Shown here: positions 7,201-16,055 of the stretch, in pieces | Layout of the letters: each line of letters starts with the position of its first letter | How positions within the stretch are numbered: the stretch's first letter is position 1 | DNA from: Candidatus Desulfosporosinus nitrosoreducens | Lineage (GTDB): Bacteria > Bacillota > Desulfitobacteriia > Desulfitobacteriales > Desulfitobacteriaceae | Length of the DNA: 64,000 bases | Direction of reading: 5' to 3' | Assembly (NCBI RefSeq): GCF_030954495.1 | Contig: NZ_JAVHUW010000070.1 | Coordinates: forward strand, 1 to 64,000 | Made by a program: the position numbers and the translations under genes | Notes under the pieces: model-generated | Database searches by the model: none | What the model was told of the DNA's origin: nothing | Seen by the model: only the letters and a program-made list of their open reading frames with translations

Positions 7201-8909
7201 TTATGAAAAAGGGAGATGAATTTGTTCAATATCTGCTCACATATGGTAATCTAGACCTCCAAAAGATATCCCGAGAGTTAGGACAAGAGCTGAGTTCTGA
7301 AGATGTCTCCGGAGAAGATCTTGTTCAGCGGGGATTTTTGTCTAAAGAGCAATTCAGTGAAGCGATGCGCAGATACTTAGGTATTCCCGAGGTTTCCCTG
7401 ACTCAAGTCATCTTTGACCCGGCGGTAGTTGGACTAGTTCCTGAGGAGATGGCCCGCCGCTATACACTTATTCCGTTTCAACGCCAGGCCGGAGTTTTAA
7501 GGGTGGCCATGGCTGATCCTACGCATGAACGCGCTCTCCGGGATCTTCGGGTGATCACGGGGCTGCAGGTTGAGCCGGTATTTTCCGACCAGGAAGAAAT
7601 TCAAGCAGCCATTCGACAGCATTTAACGGTCGAACAATCCGCGGCTAAACTCAATCATTTAGCTAAGCGTACTATGGAAGCAGCGGGAGTTTGCAGAGAA
7701 AACAGCGAGTATGACGTCCAGGAAGAGGATGCGCCTACCCTTAAATTAGTATACTCTGTGCTTCATGAGGCAGTCTTACAAGGAGTTAGCGACATTCATT
7801 GGGAGCCGCGCCAAAAGGATTTTGTCGTTCGCTATCGCGTTGATGGAAAACTCATCCGGAAACATACTTTTTCAGTGAATGTTGCCCGGAGAATTATATC
7901 CTCTCTCAAAATTATGGCTCAGATGGATGTAGCGGAACGGCGCTTGCCCCAAGATGGACGAATGACTTTTAACGTCGGAGCAAGGCGTGTAGATATGCGG
8001 ATGTCCTCTCTTCCTACAGTGCATGGAGAGAAAATTGTGATTCGCATCTTGGACCCGGAGATGACCCAGCGTTCTTTGAAGGATTTGGGAATGCGCTCAG
8101 AGGTTGAAGCGGGGGTGCGGGGATTGTTAAAGCATCCGAACGGCCTGGTTTTAATCGTCGGTCCGACGGGAAGCGGCAAAACAACGACTTTGTATGCACT
8201 TTTGCGGGAATTGAATGCCGAGGAGCAAAATGTCATCTCGATTGAGGAACCCGTCGAGTATCAACTTACTGGGATCAATCAGGTTCAAGTGAATCTTCCC
8301 GCGGGTCTCAGTTTTGCGGTTGGCTTGCGGCATATTCTGCGCCAGGACCCGGATGTGATTATGATTGGTGAAATTCGTGATGAAGAGACAGCACGAATAG
8401 CGATTAGAGCATCTCTCACAGGTCACTTGGTATTATCCACTTTACATACGAATACCGCAGCTGAAGCCCTGGTCCGGCTTACTGATATGGGCATAGAGCC
8501 CTATTTGCTGGCCTCTGCGGTCAATGGGGTTCTGTCACAACGCTTAGTTCGCCGTTTATGTGACGCTTGCAAAGTAAGTTACCAGGTAGCTGAGGTTGAA
8601 AAACGAGTGCTTCAATTACCGAGTTCCACAACTCATCTTTATCGTCCAGGGGGATGCCCCCAATGTTTGGAAACAGGTTTTCGAGGAAGAATTGGAATTC
8701 ACGAGCTTTTACCCTATAACCGGGAGATTAAGGAATTAGTACTTACTCAACATAATTCTCGGGACATTGAGCGGCAGGCGGCGGCTTCCGGAATGATGAC
8801 GGTCTATGAAGACGGCCTTTTGAAAGTCATCCGAGGTTTAACGACTGTGGAGGAAGTACTATTCATGACTTCTAAAATTGATGAAAAAGAAGAGAGCGAG
8901 ATAAGATGA
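7197..8909 (+). CDS. pilB: Type IV pilus assembly ATPase PilB/GspE
   Basis: A 570-residue cytoplasmic hexameric ATPase that powers pilin polymerisation. The N-terminal MshEN/T2SSE_N region spans roughly 1-150. The ATPase domain has Walker A GPTGSGKTT near 322-330, the Asp box, Walker B (DPDVIMIGEIRD), the His box LSTLHTNTAAEA, and the zinc tetracysteine CDAC...CPQC near 456-490. It starts at GTG 7197, overlapping the stop of the previous gene, behind AAGGAG. ATG 7203 is possible but less well spaced. Its stop overlaps an ATG that opens a remnant reading frame at 8906. Confidence 0.93.
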   Translation: MIMKKGDEFVQYLLTYGNLDLQKISRELGQELSSEDVSGEDLVQRGFLSKEQFSEAMRRYLGIPEVSLTQVIFDPAVVGLVPEEMARRYTLIPFQRQAGVLRVAMADPTHERALRDLRVITGLQVEPVFSDQEEIQAAIRQHLTVEQSAAKLNHLAKRTMEAAGVCRENSEYDVQEEDAPTLKLVYSVLHEAVLQGVSDIHWEPRQKDFVVRYRVDGKLIRKHTFSVNVARRIISSLKIMAQMDVAERRLPQDGRMTFNVGARRVDMRMSSLPTVHGEKIVIRILDPEMTQRSLKDLGMRSEVEAGVRGLLKHPNGLVLIVGPTGSGKTTTLYALLRELNAEEQNVISIEEPVEYQLTGINQVQVNLPAGLSFAVGLRHILRQDPDVIMIGEIRDEETARIAIRASLTGHLVLSTLHTNTAAEALVRLTDMGIEPYLLASAVNGVLSQRLVRRLCDACKVSYQVAEVEKRVLQLPSSTTHLYRPGGCPQCLETGFRGRIGIHELLPYNREIKELVLTQHNSRDIERQAAASGMMTVYEDGLLKVIRGLTTVEEVLFMTSKIDEKEESEIR

Positions 8910-9053
8910 TTTCAATGAGAGAGCCTCATCAAGCGCCTGCGGTTATTCAAACAAATGATGGATAAAGGGATTTTGGAGCTTGCCGCCAAAGGTCTGGCAA
9001 CTGATAGGATTGCCGGGGGAAAATTGCAGAGTTCCGGGGGTGTACGCAGATGA
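8906..9053 (+). pseudogene. Probable remnant of a pilT (retraction ATPase) gene
   Basis: The 140-base gap between pilB and pilC still has gene-like edges. An ATG overlaps the pilB stop (ATGA at 8906) and opens a 19-codon frame ending at 8965. A second frame (ATG 8955, 32 codons) ends with a TGA overlapping the pilC ATG. That tail, MMDKGILELAAKGLATDRI, resembles the C-terminal end of PilT proteins (the MQTMDxxLxxLVxxG pattern). My reading is that pilT once lay here and lost most of its body, leaving a few N- and C-terminal codons. This rests on short similarity and position. Confidence 0.45.
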
Positions 9054-10249
9054 GCAAGCAATGGTTTGCCTGGAAAGCATTGAATGATCAACAAACTATG
9101 CTGAGCGGTTTGCAGATAGGAGAGGATGCAGCGGAGGTTCAGGCGCGTCTAAGGAGTGAAGGATATTTTCCCGTAGCCATAAGAAAATGCAAGAAGTCTC
9201 TAAAGGAATTCGTATTGTATCGGGGCAAGGTTCGCTGGAGTTTTCAAACCAGGCGATTAGCTAATTTATTAGAAGCTGGAATACCCTTACTTCAGGCTTT
9301 GGAAATTATGACCCTCTCAAAGAGTAGATTGACCTTCGAACAAAAACAATGGCAAAGAGTCAAAGATCAGGTTATGACGGGAGGTGATTTAGCGGAAGCT
9401 TTGAAAGATCTTGATTCTCCTCCCAGTCCCTACGCGCTTTCCATGATCAAAGCCGGAGAATATGCCGGAAACGTTGGCAAGGCTCTCAGCGACGTTGCTG
9501 ATGAGTTAGAACGGGACGATACGTTTCGCCTGAAAATACAGACTGCGCTCGCTTATCCTATGCTTTTAGTAATAGCTGTCCTGGTTGTGCTTTTGGTCCT
9601 TTCCACCGGAGTGCTGCCAATGTATGAGAGACTGTTTGCAAGTATGGACGTGGAGCTGCCTTTTGTGACCCGGGTCATTTTTATGGTTGGGAGGGTATTG
9701 CCTTTCTTTCTATTAAGCTTATTTTTTCTGACGGCAGGAGGAATTCTCGTTTTCAGGTTTAAAAACCCCGGTAATTGGAAAATAAACCTTAAAGGTTTGA
9801 TAGGGCATCTTCCCCTCCTTAGCAAGATCTATCGTTTAAGTGACTTGGTTCAATTTACCCGAATTTTGGGTTGTCTGTTAACGACGGGAATCCCTTTGCT
9901 GGAGGCTTTGAATTTGACGGCAGACACTTTGCGCAGTTCGGGCATGTTGAAATTGACGGAACAGCTTGTGCAAAGTGTCCGACAGGGAAACCGCATGGCC
10001 TATGTATTGAGTGCCAGCGGCATTTTTCCGGAAGAGGGAGCTGAGATGGTAGCCGTTGCTGAGGAAACCGGCAAACTGGATATGATGTTTTATCACATTA
10101 CCTGTTTGTTTCGCAAGGATCTTGAATATCAGCTCGAACGGCTGACCCGTATGGTAGAGCCGGCCTTGATACTTTTATTAGCGGGATTTATTGGGGTAGT
10201 GGCCGGTGGGGTTATGCTCCCGATTTTTGAGCTCAGTTCACATGTTTAA
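9050..10249 (+). CDS. pilC: Type IV pilus inner-membrane platform protein PilC/GspF
   Basis: A 399-residue polytopic membrane protein that couples the assembly ATPase to pilin insertion. Two T2SSF repeats are visible. The first contains RRLANLLEAGIPLLQALEIM and the second contains FTRILGCLLTTGIPLLEALN. Membrane segments lie around 170-195, 215-240 and 370-390, the last ending GGVMLPIFELSSHV. ATG 9050 overlaps the stop of the upstream remnant. Confidence 0.93.
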   Translation: MSKQWFAWKALNDQQTMLSGLQIGEDAAEVQARLRSEGYFPVAIRKCKKSLKEFVLYRGKVRWSFQTRRLANLLEAGIPLLQALEIMTLSKSRLTFEQKQWQRVKDQVMTGGDLAEALKDLDSPPSPYALSMIKAGEYAGNVGKALSDVADELERDDTFRLKIQTALAYPMLLVIAVLVVLLVLSTGVLPMYERLFASMDVELPFVTRVIFMVGRVLPFFLLSLFFLTAGGILVFRFKNPGNWKINLKGLIGHLPLLSKIYRLSDLVQFTRILGCLLTTGIPLLEALNLTADTLRSSGMLKLTEQLVQSVRQGNRMAYVLSASGIFPEEGAEMVAVAEETGKLDMMFYHITCLFRKDLEYQLERLTRMVEPALILLLAGFIGVVAGGVMLPIFELSSHV

Positions 10250-10284
10250 TTTAGTTAAGACTCTCTGAATTTGGAGGAGAAAGA

Positions 10285-10797
10285 ATGAGAGGAATGAAAA
10301 GGCTCGGAAATGAAGGCGGTTTTACTTTACTGGAAGTTATGGCGGTCATCATTATCGTGGGCGTCATTGCAGCCATAATCATTCCTAAATTAACCTTAAG
10401 TACGGAAAATGCACGGAAAAAAGCGGATGTAGCAACGGCACATCAAATAAAAGCCGCACTGGACCGCTATCAGGTTGAAAATGGAATTTATCCTAAAAAA
10501 ACAGAGATTGAGATCAAGGAAACGGGTGAAGTCAAGAGCGCAAAACTGATTCCGAAGTATATTGGAAAATTAGACAAGTCGACGACACAACAGGCTGTTG
10601 CAGAGGTGAATAAAGGGTTTGGACTTGCAGACCTAAAAGCTGATGCGGAGGATAGTTCACTTTTTCTCATTCCGGAACCTAAAGCAGGTGAGACAGTTCA
10701 TACAATTATGATTTATTTAACGAATGATGGCCTGGCGGCTGAAGTTCGAGCTTATGACGGGGATTTAAAAAACGTCCTTTGGACGTCCGCCAATTGA
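10285..10797 (+). CDS. pilA: Type IV pilin, probable main structural subunit
   Basis: A 170-residue prepilin. The leader MRGMKRLGNEGG is positively charged, and cleavage precedes FTLLEVMAVIIIVGVIAAII with Glu at +5, the classic pilin helix. The following segment ENARKKADVATAHQIKAALDRYQVENGIYP is standard for Gram-positive and GspG-like pilins. It is followed by a roughly 100-residue variable domain rich in Lys, Glu and Ala with no cysteine. A strong GGAGGAG ribosome binding site precedes it, consistent with high expression. It sits between pilC and pilD. Confidence 0.88.
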   Translation: MRGMKRLGNEGGFTLLEVMAVIIIVGVIAAIIIPKLTLSTENARKKADVATAHQIKAALDRYQVENGIYPKKTEIEIKETGEVKSAKLIPKYIGKLDKSTTQQAVAEVNKGFGLADLKADAEDSSLFLIPEPKAGETVHTIMIYLTNDGLAAEVRAYDGDLKNVLWTSAN

Positions 10798-10845
10798 ACC
10801 TTGTGAGAGAATTTTGTAGTTCATCGCCTAGATTGAAGAGGGGGC

Positions 10846-11625
10846 ATGTCGTTGTTTTTACCGCTGGAGAATATAATACTTGGAGTATTTGGCCTCCTAA
10901 TCGGCAGCTTTTTAAATGTGGTAATTTATCGGGTTCCCCGTGAAGAATCGATTGTCTCACCCAGATCTCACTGCCCGAAATGCGGGCAGGTTCTGCGGGC
11001 TTGGGAGCTTATTCCTGTGATTAGTTTTTTGCTGCAACGCGGGCAGTGCAGAACCTGTAAAGCGCCTATTTCCTGGCGCTATCCTGCCGTTGAGTTTTTG
11101 ACGGGTTTTCTTTTTTATTTGACAGGTGAATTTGGAGTCAGTATGGCTATTCATCCGGTACGATTATTATTAGAGCTGGTATTTGTATCTGTTTTGATTG
11201 CCTTATCACTGATTGATTTGGATACATTTTGTTTGCCGGATGTCCTAACTTTGCCGCTCTGGGGCCTGGGGATTTTGAGCGCTCTGCTCATACCGGGAAG
11301 CCCCAGTGGTTGGGATAGTGTCCTGAGTTCGCTGGGTGCCGGAGGGATTTTTTGGATGATTGCCAAAGTTTACCCCCAAGGAATGGGACTTGGAGATGTT
11401 AAATTAGTGGCTGCTTTAGGAGCGTTTTTAGGATTCCCCTCTATTTTTCTGGCCGTTTTCTCAGGGAGCTTTCTTGGGGCTCTTGTCGGAATTTTCTCCA
11501 TTTTGACAGGCCAAAAAGGTTTCAGGCAACAAATTCCTTTTGGACCTTATCTCTCTTTTGGAGGGATCTTAGCGCTGCTGTGGGGAGGACGGATTTTCGA
11601 TCATTACTGGCTATGGATGCGATAA
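10846..11625 (+). CDS. pilD: Prepilin peptidase / N-methyltransferase PilD
   Basis: A 259-residue membrane aspartic protease that cleaves prepilin leaders and methylates the new N terminus. It begins with a membrane helix and GSFLNVVIYRVPR. Then comes the zinc-binding cytoplasmic loop with two pairs of cysteines (CPKC near 44-47 and CRTC near 66-69) of the methyltransferase-competent type. The catalytic aspartates lie in SLIDLDTFCLPD and MGLGDVKLVAALG. Six or more later hydrophobic segments are present. The start ATG follows AGAGGGGG. Confidence 0.93.
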   Translation: MSLFLPLENIILGVFGLLIGSFLNVVIYRVPREESIVSPRSHCPKCGQVLRAWELIPVISFLLQRGQCRTCKAPISWRYPAVEFLTGFLFYLTGEFGVSMAIHPVRLLLELVFVSVLIALSLIDLDTFCLPDVLTLPLWGLGILSALLIPGSPSGWDSVLSSLGAGGIFWMIAKVYPQGMGLGDVKLVAALGAFLGFPSIFLAVFSGSFLGALVGIFSILTGQKGFRQQIPFGPYLSFGGILALLWGGRIFDHYWLWMR

Positions 11626-11639
11626 CAGGAGGGCACTCT

Positions 11640-13109
11640 ATGGGTAAAGAGTCTGTGATTTATGAGATAACAGATTGTGAACTGCGGGTGTTTAAATTTC
11701 CTTTGCCTGTATTTAAAGGCCTTAAGCTTAAGGCTGAAGCTGGCGAAGTTAGCTTTGAGCGCATTTCAATTTCCGGAGTTATCGAACAAGGAATTGTTCA
11801 GGATGAAAGCGCGTTGCTTAGTGTACTGACCAAGTATTGCACTGAGCATTCCTGTAAATGCCATCAGGCCTGCTTAGCTATTCCTCTGCAAACAGGGATT
11901 GTGCGCTCCTATACTATACCTTGGCTTTCTAAGCGGGACAGAAGATCGGCAATTTCTCTTTTAGCTGCGGAAGAAATGCCGAGTCAGTCAGATTTAATCT
12001 ATGATTACGCTGTTTTGGCTGAAGAAAAGCCTAAAAGCTTGAAACTAGTCCTGGGAGCCGTACGGAAAAGCATCCTGCAACAATATGTGGCAATTTTTAA
12101 ACGAGCGGATATTGAGGTTGTAGGTATTAATTTCTCCTTGGCTGTTTTAGGACAAAGCCTGGGTTTTGAGTTCAACGAAGATGTACTTTATCTGGAGGGC
12201 GAATCCCAAGGGCTTCAGGCGGCAATATTTCGAGGAATTATACCGGAAAGCCTGCACCGGCTGCGCTCGCCGCAACAATGGCCTGGCTTATTCCCTGAAC
12301 AGCAGAATGGGGCCAAGACGGATGAGCCTCTGGAGCAATGGGAAAATGAAATTCGGCGCTTTCTTTTATATCATAAGACTCAGCATCCTGATCTTAATTT
12401 TCAACGCCTGGTTTGGAGTGGTGACTTAAGAGTTGAGCGTCTGGCCCAAGCTCTTTTGGGCGCGGAACAGGTTTCGTCTGTGGAAAATATTGAGTTGAAG
12501 TCTGTACCGGAAGCTTGGCAAAAGGTCCTGGCGGAGTATAAAGGTCACAGTGAGGTGGCAGTGGGATATGGCCTGTTGATTCTCTCTCATCGGCCTGTTC
12601 TTAATCTTTGGCGACGCCCTCGAAGGGAACGGGCAGTGGAGCGAAGATATCAGGTACTGGCTCTCGTTCTTTGTGGACTCTTTTTCTTGGGAAATATAAT
12701 TTGGTGCTTATTTTACGTAAAGTCTTTATCCTTAGAGAAAGAAGTTGAAGTGCTTGCCGGGCAAGGCGCTAAGATTGAGGCAGGAATACAGCAGCAGAAT
12801 GATCTGGAGGCGGCTTGGAACAAGGTCAAAATTCATTCCGGGCGAATAGGAGAAGATTTAGCCCAAGTTCAAGCTTTGTCAGGACAGGAGCTGGAGATAG
12901 AACAAATAGTTTTCAAACAAGGAACCATGTCTTTACGCGGCAAGGCTAGAACCGCGCAGAATGTGGAAGCTTTAATCCAAACTCTGCGGGCAATGGGCTG
13001 GGATCAACCTGCTCTCTCAAGCTATCAATCGACAGCGCTTAACAATATTGAATTTTCTCTGACAGCCAAGCAGCGTAAAATGAGATTAACCTCTGATGAA
13101 GGAGGGTAA
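11640..13109 (+). CDS. PilM-PilN fusion, type IV pilus alignment protein
   Basis: A 489-residue protein that appears to join two proteins normally made separately. Residues 1 to about 330 are PilM-like (actin-fold ATPase, cytoplasmic): EITDCELRVF, SYTIPWLSKRDRRSAISLLAAEEMP and DVLYLEGESQG. At about 345-365 a membrane helix (VLALVLCGLFFLGNIIWCLF) is followed by a coiled segment and the PilN-like periplasm-facing domain ending in a ferredoxin-like fold. ATG 11640 follows AGGAGGG. The next gene is PilO-like, so the usual M-N-O order is kept with M and N fused. Confidence 0.78.
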   Translation: MGKESVIYEITDCELRVFKFPLPVFKGLKLKAEAGEVSFERISISGVIEQGIVQDESALLSVLTKYCTEHSCKCHQACLAIPLQTGIVRSYTIPWLSKRDRRSAISLLAAEEMPSQSDLIYDYAVLAEEKPKSLKLVLGAVRKSILQQYVAIFKRADIEVVGINFSLAVLGQSLGFEFNEDVLYLEGESQGLQAAIFRGIIPESLHRLRSPQQWPGLFPEQQNGAKTDEPLEQWENEIRRFLLYHKTQHPDLNFQRLVWSGDLRVERLAQALLGAEQVSSVENIELKSVPEAWQKVLAEYKGHSEVAVGYGLLILSHRPVLNLWRRPRRERAVERRYQVLALVLCGLFFLGNIIWCLFYVKSLSLEKEVEVLAGQGAKIEAGIQQQNDLEAAWNKVKIHSGRIGEDLAQVQALSGQELEIEQIVFKQGTMSLRGKARTAQNVEALIQTLRAMGWDQPALSSYQSTALNNIEFSLTAKQRKMRLTSDEGG

Positions 13110-13112
13110 TTA

Positions 13113-13664
13113 TTGGCCTATTTTTCAAGAAAACCTTACAGTTCCGGTCTCAAAATTCCCGTGCTTTCCCGTTCCGGGAAGATTTCTCTGAATAAAGTCA
13201 AAGGTGTTGCGGCAGGACTTTTGCTTTGCCTGACCTTAGGGTTCCTTTTGCTTTGGCGTCCGGCATATGATCGTTCACAGGGTTTGCAAAAGGAAAAAGA
13301 CTATTGGCAGCATGTCATAAAAATGGGACGTAATGAAAGAAAGCCTATTTTCCAGAGTATGCTCTTAAGTTTAGACCAATTACCCGATGCTATTGAGCAA
13401 TGTCGAGATGTTTTCCAGCAGAAAGGTGTCAAAGTGGGAGCCTTGAATGTTGAACGGTTTGGAGGACACAATGACGAGAGTTTGAAAGTGAGTTTTGATT
13501 ATGCCTTGGTTCGGCTGCATTTACAGGGGAAATGGGAAGGTATTATCTCTTCCCTTAACACTCTGGAAAGTGTGCCGGACCGTGTGATTTATGTCCAAGA
13601 AATTGCTTTGGCTGCGGAAGGTGGAGAAGTATTGCTCCGGATCTATTGTTATACAGGAGATTAA
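13113..13664 (+). CDS. PilO-like type IV pilus assembly protein
   Basis: A 183-residue bitopic protein. A basic N terminus is followed by one membrane helix (GVAAGLLLCLTLGFLLLW, about 31-48), a short coiled segment, and a small alpha/beta domain with RLHLQGKWEGIISSLNTLESVPDRVIYV, the pattern seen in PilO. It would dimerise with the PilN part of the preceding protein. It starts at TTG 13113, 5 bases after GGAGGG and 3 bases after the upstream stop. It is divergent, so the call leans partly on position. Confidence 0.7.
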   Translation: MAYFSRKPYSSGLKIPVLSRSGKISLNKVKGVAAGLLLCLTLGFLLLWRPAYDRSQGLQKEKDYWQHVIKMGRNERKPIFQSMLLSLDQLPDAIEQCRDVFQQKGVKVGALNVERFGGHNDESLKVSFDYALVRLHLQGKWEGIISSLNTLESVPDRVIYVQEIALAAEGGEVLLRIYCYTGD

Positions 13665-13752
13665 AATTTCGGAAATAATATCCGTATCATGAATATATAG
13701 GTAACGTGACATTCCTTCTCTGTCATAGCTTAAAGAAGAGGAGGGATCTTAG

Positions 13753-14322
13753 GTGATTAAAGAATACATTCTTCAGCCAGGAGACAATTTTCATTGTCTG
13801 GCCCAGCGATGGGGGTGCTCCTGTGACGATTTTATACAAGTCAATCCCAATCTTGACCCTTTGAAGCTTCAAATAGGACAAAAAATTGTCCTTCCTGATT
13901 TTAAAGGCGGTCTCAAAGGGACGGAACATTATGCCGATCTTAGTGTGGGCCAAGGCCAGGAATTTGTGGGGGAATATCTCGATAATGTTGAATTTGAAGT
14001 AGAAGGTGTTCGTTTTCGTCTGCGGCGCATCGGAGAACCTAAAACTCCCCATGAGATTCATTTTATTCTTCCCCGCACAGAGATTCGCAAAATTCAACCC
14101 GCTGGAGAAGGGGGACCGGCCGAATTACAAATCATGCTCAGCAATCTGGATGTCGTACTTTCTCCGCGTCTGTTAAGCGGGGAAGGGGACAAAGCTGAAC
14201 AGGTCAAGGCCACACCTCAATCGACAGTTCGCACGAAAGTTCAACAAAGTCCTCAAACCTCCCTGCATTTTCCTCAGAAGCGGGCAGAGCAGGAATCTCG
14301 GGTTTCAGAGCAACTTGTCTAA
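13753..14322 (+). CDS. LysM-domain protein at the end of the pilus operon
   Basis: A 189-residue protein. Residues 3-50 form one LysM repeat (EYILQPGDNFHCLAQRWG ... NPNLDPLKLQIGQKIVLP), which binds peptidoglycan or chitin-like glycans. There is no signal peptide or membrane helix, so either it acts inside the cell (for example in the forespore or at the pilus base) or it is exported another way. The middle (80-130) is beta-rich and of unknown family; the C-terminal 50 residues are Gln/Ser/Thr-rich and probably disordered. It starts at GTG after AGGAGGG. A terminator follows at once, so it is the last gene of the pilus operon. Confidence 0.72.
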   Translation: MIKEYILQPGDNFHCLAQRWGCSCDDFIQVNPNLDPLKLQIGQKIVLPDFKGGLKGTEHYADLSVGQGQEFVGEYLDNVEFEVEGVRFRLRRIGEPKTPHEIHFILPRTEIRKIQPAGEGGPAELQIMLSNLDVVLSPRLLSGEGDKAEQVKATPQSTVRTKVQQSPQTSLHFPQKRAEQESRVSEQLV

Positions 14323-14342
14323 AGTGAAAGTGTTTAGTTCCG

Positions 14343-14368
14343 CCTCCGTATAACGGAGGTTTTTGTTT
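14343..14368 (+). terminator. Terminator of the pilus operon
   Basis: CCTCCGT pairs with ACGGAGG around ATA, followed by TTTTTGTTT. Confidence 0.85.
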
Positions 14369-14387
14369 GGAATAGTAACTATTAACT

Positions 14388-14415
14388 TTGCTACTCTGTT
14401 AAATTATGATAATAT
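14388..14415 (+). promoter_or_regulatory. Possible sigma-A promoter of aroQ
   Basis: TTGCTA at 14388-14393 and TAATAT at 14410-14415 are 16 bp apart, directly downstream of a terminator and 28 bp before the aroQ start. The match is imperfect. Confidence 0.4.
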
Positions 14416-14442
14416 TCTTGGTAAAGACGAGGAAGTGATGAA

Positions 14443-14889
14443 TTGGCAACTATTTGGGTGTTTCATGGTCCTAACTTGAATTTATTGGGAGTACGTGAAC
14501 CTCAACATTATGGTTCGCGCACCTTAGCAGAGATAAATCAGGAAATGCTGGAGATCGCCAAGTCTGCCGGATTAAACGCAGAATGCCGGCAAACGAATCA
14601 TGAAGGAGACCTGATTGATTGGATTCAAGCCCTCACCCCAGCGGATTTTTTAATCCTCAATCCGGGAGCTTGGACTCATACTAGTTACGCAATTCGGGAT
14701 GCCATAAGTGCTGTCAAGGTACCTGTTGTTGAAGTTCATCTCTCGAATATTCATGCCCGTGAAGCATTTCGCTCCAGTTCCTTGATTGCGCCTGTTTGTC
14801 TTGGGCAAATATCCGGATTGGGAGCGGATGGGTACGCCTTGGCTATGCGTTACGCCATTGATTACCAAATTCGTCGTGAAAAAGAATAG
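14443..14889 (+). CDS. aroQ: Type II 3-dehydroquinate dehydratase
   Basis: Dehydrates 3-dehydroquinate to 3-dehydroshikimate, completing the aro set seen near the left end. It is a 148-residue dodecameric-type enzyme. GPNLNLLGVREPQHYG contains the catalytic Tyr and Arg loop; NPGAWTHTSYAIRDA, EVHLSNIHAREAFR and ICGLG-like SGLGADGY complete the active site. It starts at TTG 14443 after GAGGAAG; the overlapping ATG at 14438 is in another frame. It is followed by pepQ after 14 bp. Confidence 0.95.
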   Translation: MATIWVFHGPNLNLLGVREPQHYGSRTLAEINQEMLEIAKSAGLNAECRQTNHEGDLIDWIQALTPADFLILNPGAWTHTSYAIRDAISAVKVPVVEVHLSNIHAREAFRSSSLIAPVCLGQISGLGADGYALAMRYAIDYQIRREKE

Positions 14890-14903
14890 AGGAGGTAGCC
14901 TTA

Positions 14904-15965
14904 ATGAAGCGCTTGGAACAGATGCGCCAACGAATGCAGGAAGAAAACATTGATGCCTATGTGGTTCTTCGCCCGGAAAACGGAAGATACTTAAGCGGCT
15001 TTACCGGCGGAGAAGCTACATTGCTGATTACGCTCACTAAAGCTTTTTTGTTGACAGATTTCAGGTACATAGAGCAAGCTAAGGAGCAAGCTCCTGACTT
15101 TGAAATTGTAAAGACCGGACACGATCACTTTTTAACGATTAGTGAACTTGGGCTTCAGGTAAAACGGGTGGGCTTTGAGGGAGATTTTATTACCTATTCC
15201 GACCATGAAAAGCTGAAACAATCATTTTCCCAAAGTGAACTTTTATCCTTGCCTAGCCTTGTCAGTGACCTGCGTTCCGTCAAGGATGAGCAGGAAGTTA
15301 ATTTAATCCGCCAAGCCGTGCGAATTGCCGATGCTGCCTTTTCCGAAACTCTGAAAACTATTGAAGTCGGGCAGACAGAACAGGAAATTGGGCTCAATCT
15401 GGAGTTTTCTATGCGTCGCTTGGGAGCTAGCGGCGGTTCCTTTGAATTTATCATAGCTTCCGGCAAGCGTTCTGCCCTGCCTCATGGCACAGCAACTCCG
15501 AAAAAGGTACAATTTGGAGAGCTTCTAACGATGGATTTCGGTGCAATTTACCAAGGATACTGCTCGGATATTACACGGACTATCGCTTTAGGTGAACCTT
15601 CTGAGAAACAACGAGAAATTTATGCCCTTGTTTTAGAAGCTCAAAAAGCCGGGATCGGAGCGGTTGCTCCCGGAAAAACCGGAAAAGAAGTTGATGCGGC
15701 AGCCCGCAAAATTATTGAAGATGCCGGATATGGGGAATACTTTGGGCATGGCCTCGGACATTCCGTGGGTTTGGCGATTCACGAGGGTCCGAATTTTAAT
15801 GTGCGGGAAGAACGTGTACTGAAGCCGGGCATGGTGCTTACCGTGGAGCCGGGAATTTATCTTCCGGATTGGGGCGGCGTAAGAATTGAAGATATAGTTC
15901 TGGTGACGGAACATGGCTGTGAGGTCTTGACCCAGGCACCGAAAGAACTTATTATCTTGGAGTAG
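14904..15965 (+). CDS. pepQ: Xaa-Pro peptidase (M24B family)
   Basis: A 353-residue metallopeptidase that removes residues next to proline. The N-terminal creatinase-like domain spans 1-125. The M24 catalytic domain carries all five metal ligands: Asp in LTMDFGAIYQGYCSD (two), His in GHGLGHSVG, Glu in TVEPGIY and Glu in VRIEDIV. The length and its place before efp are typical of Firmicutes. GAGGAGG precedes the ATG. Confidence 0.93.
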   Translation: MKRLEQMRQRMQEENIDAYVVLRPENGRYLSGFTGGEATLLITLTKAFLLTDFRYIEQAKEQAPDFEIVKTGHDHFLTISELGLQVKRVGFEGDFITYSDHEKLKQSFSQSELLSLPSLVSDLRSVKDEQEVNLIRQAVRIADAAFSETLKTIEVGQTEQEIGLNLEFSMRRLGASGGSFEFIIASGKRSALPHGTATPKKVQFGELLTMDFGAIYQGYCSDITRTIALGEPSEKQREIYALVLEAQKAGIGAVAPGKTGKEVDAAARKIIEDAGYGEYFGHGLGHSVGLAIHEGPNFNVREERVLKPGMVLTVEPGIYLPDWGGVRIEDIVLVTEHGCEVLTQAPKELIILE

Positions 15966-16055
15966 AATAAATATTGCAGGAACTAGTTGCACTTGGGCTA
16001 TCCGGAAGTTATACTTTCGTTGGTACAAAAGAATTTTAGGAGGAACGATCGATTT

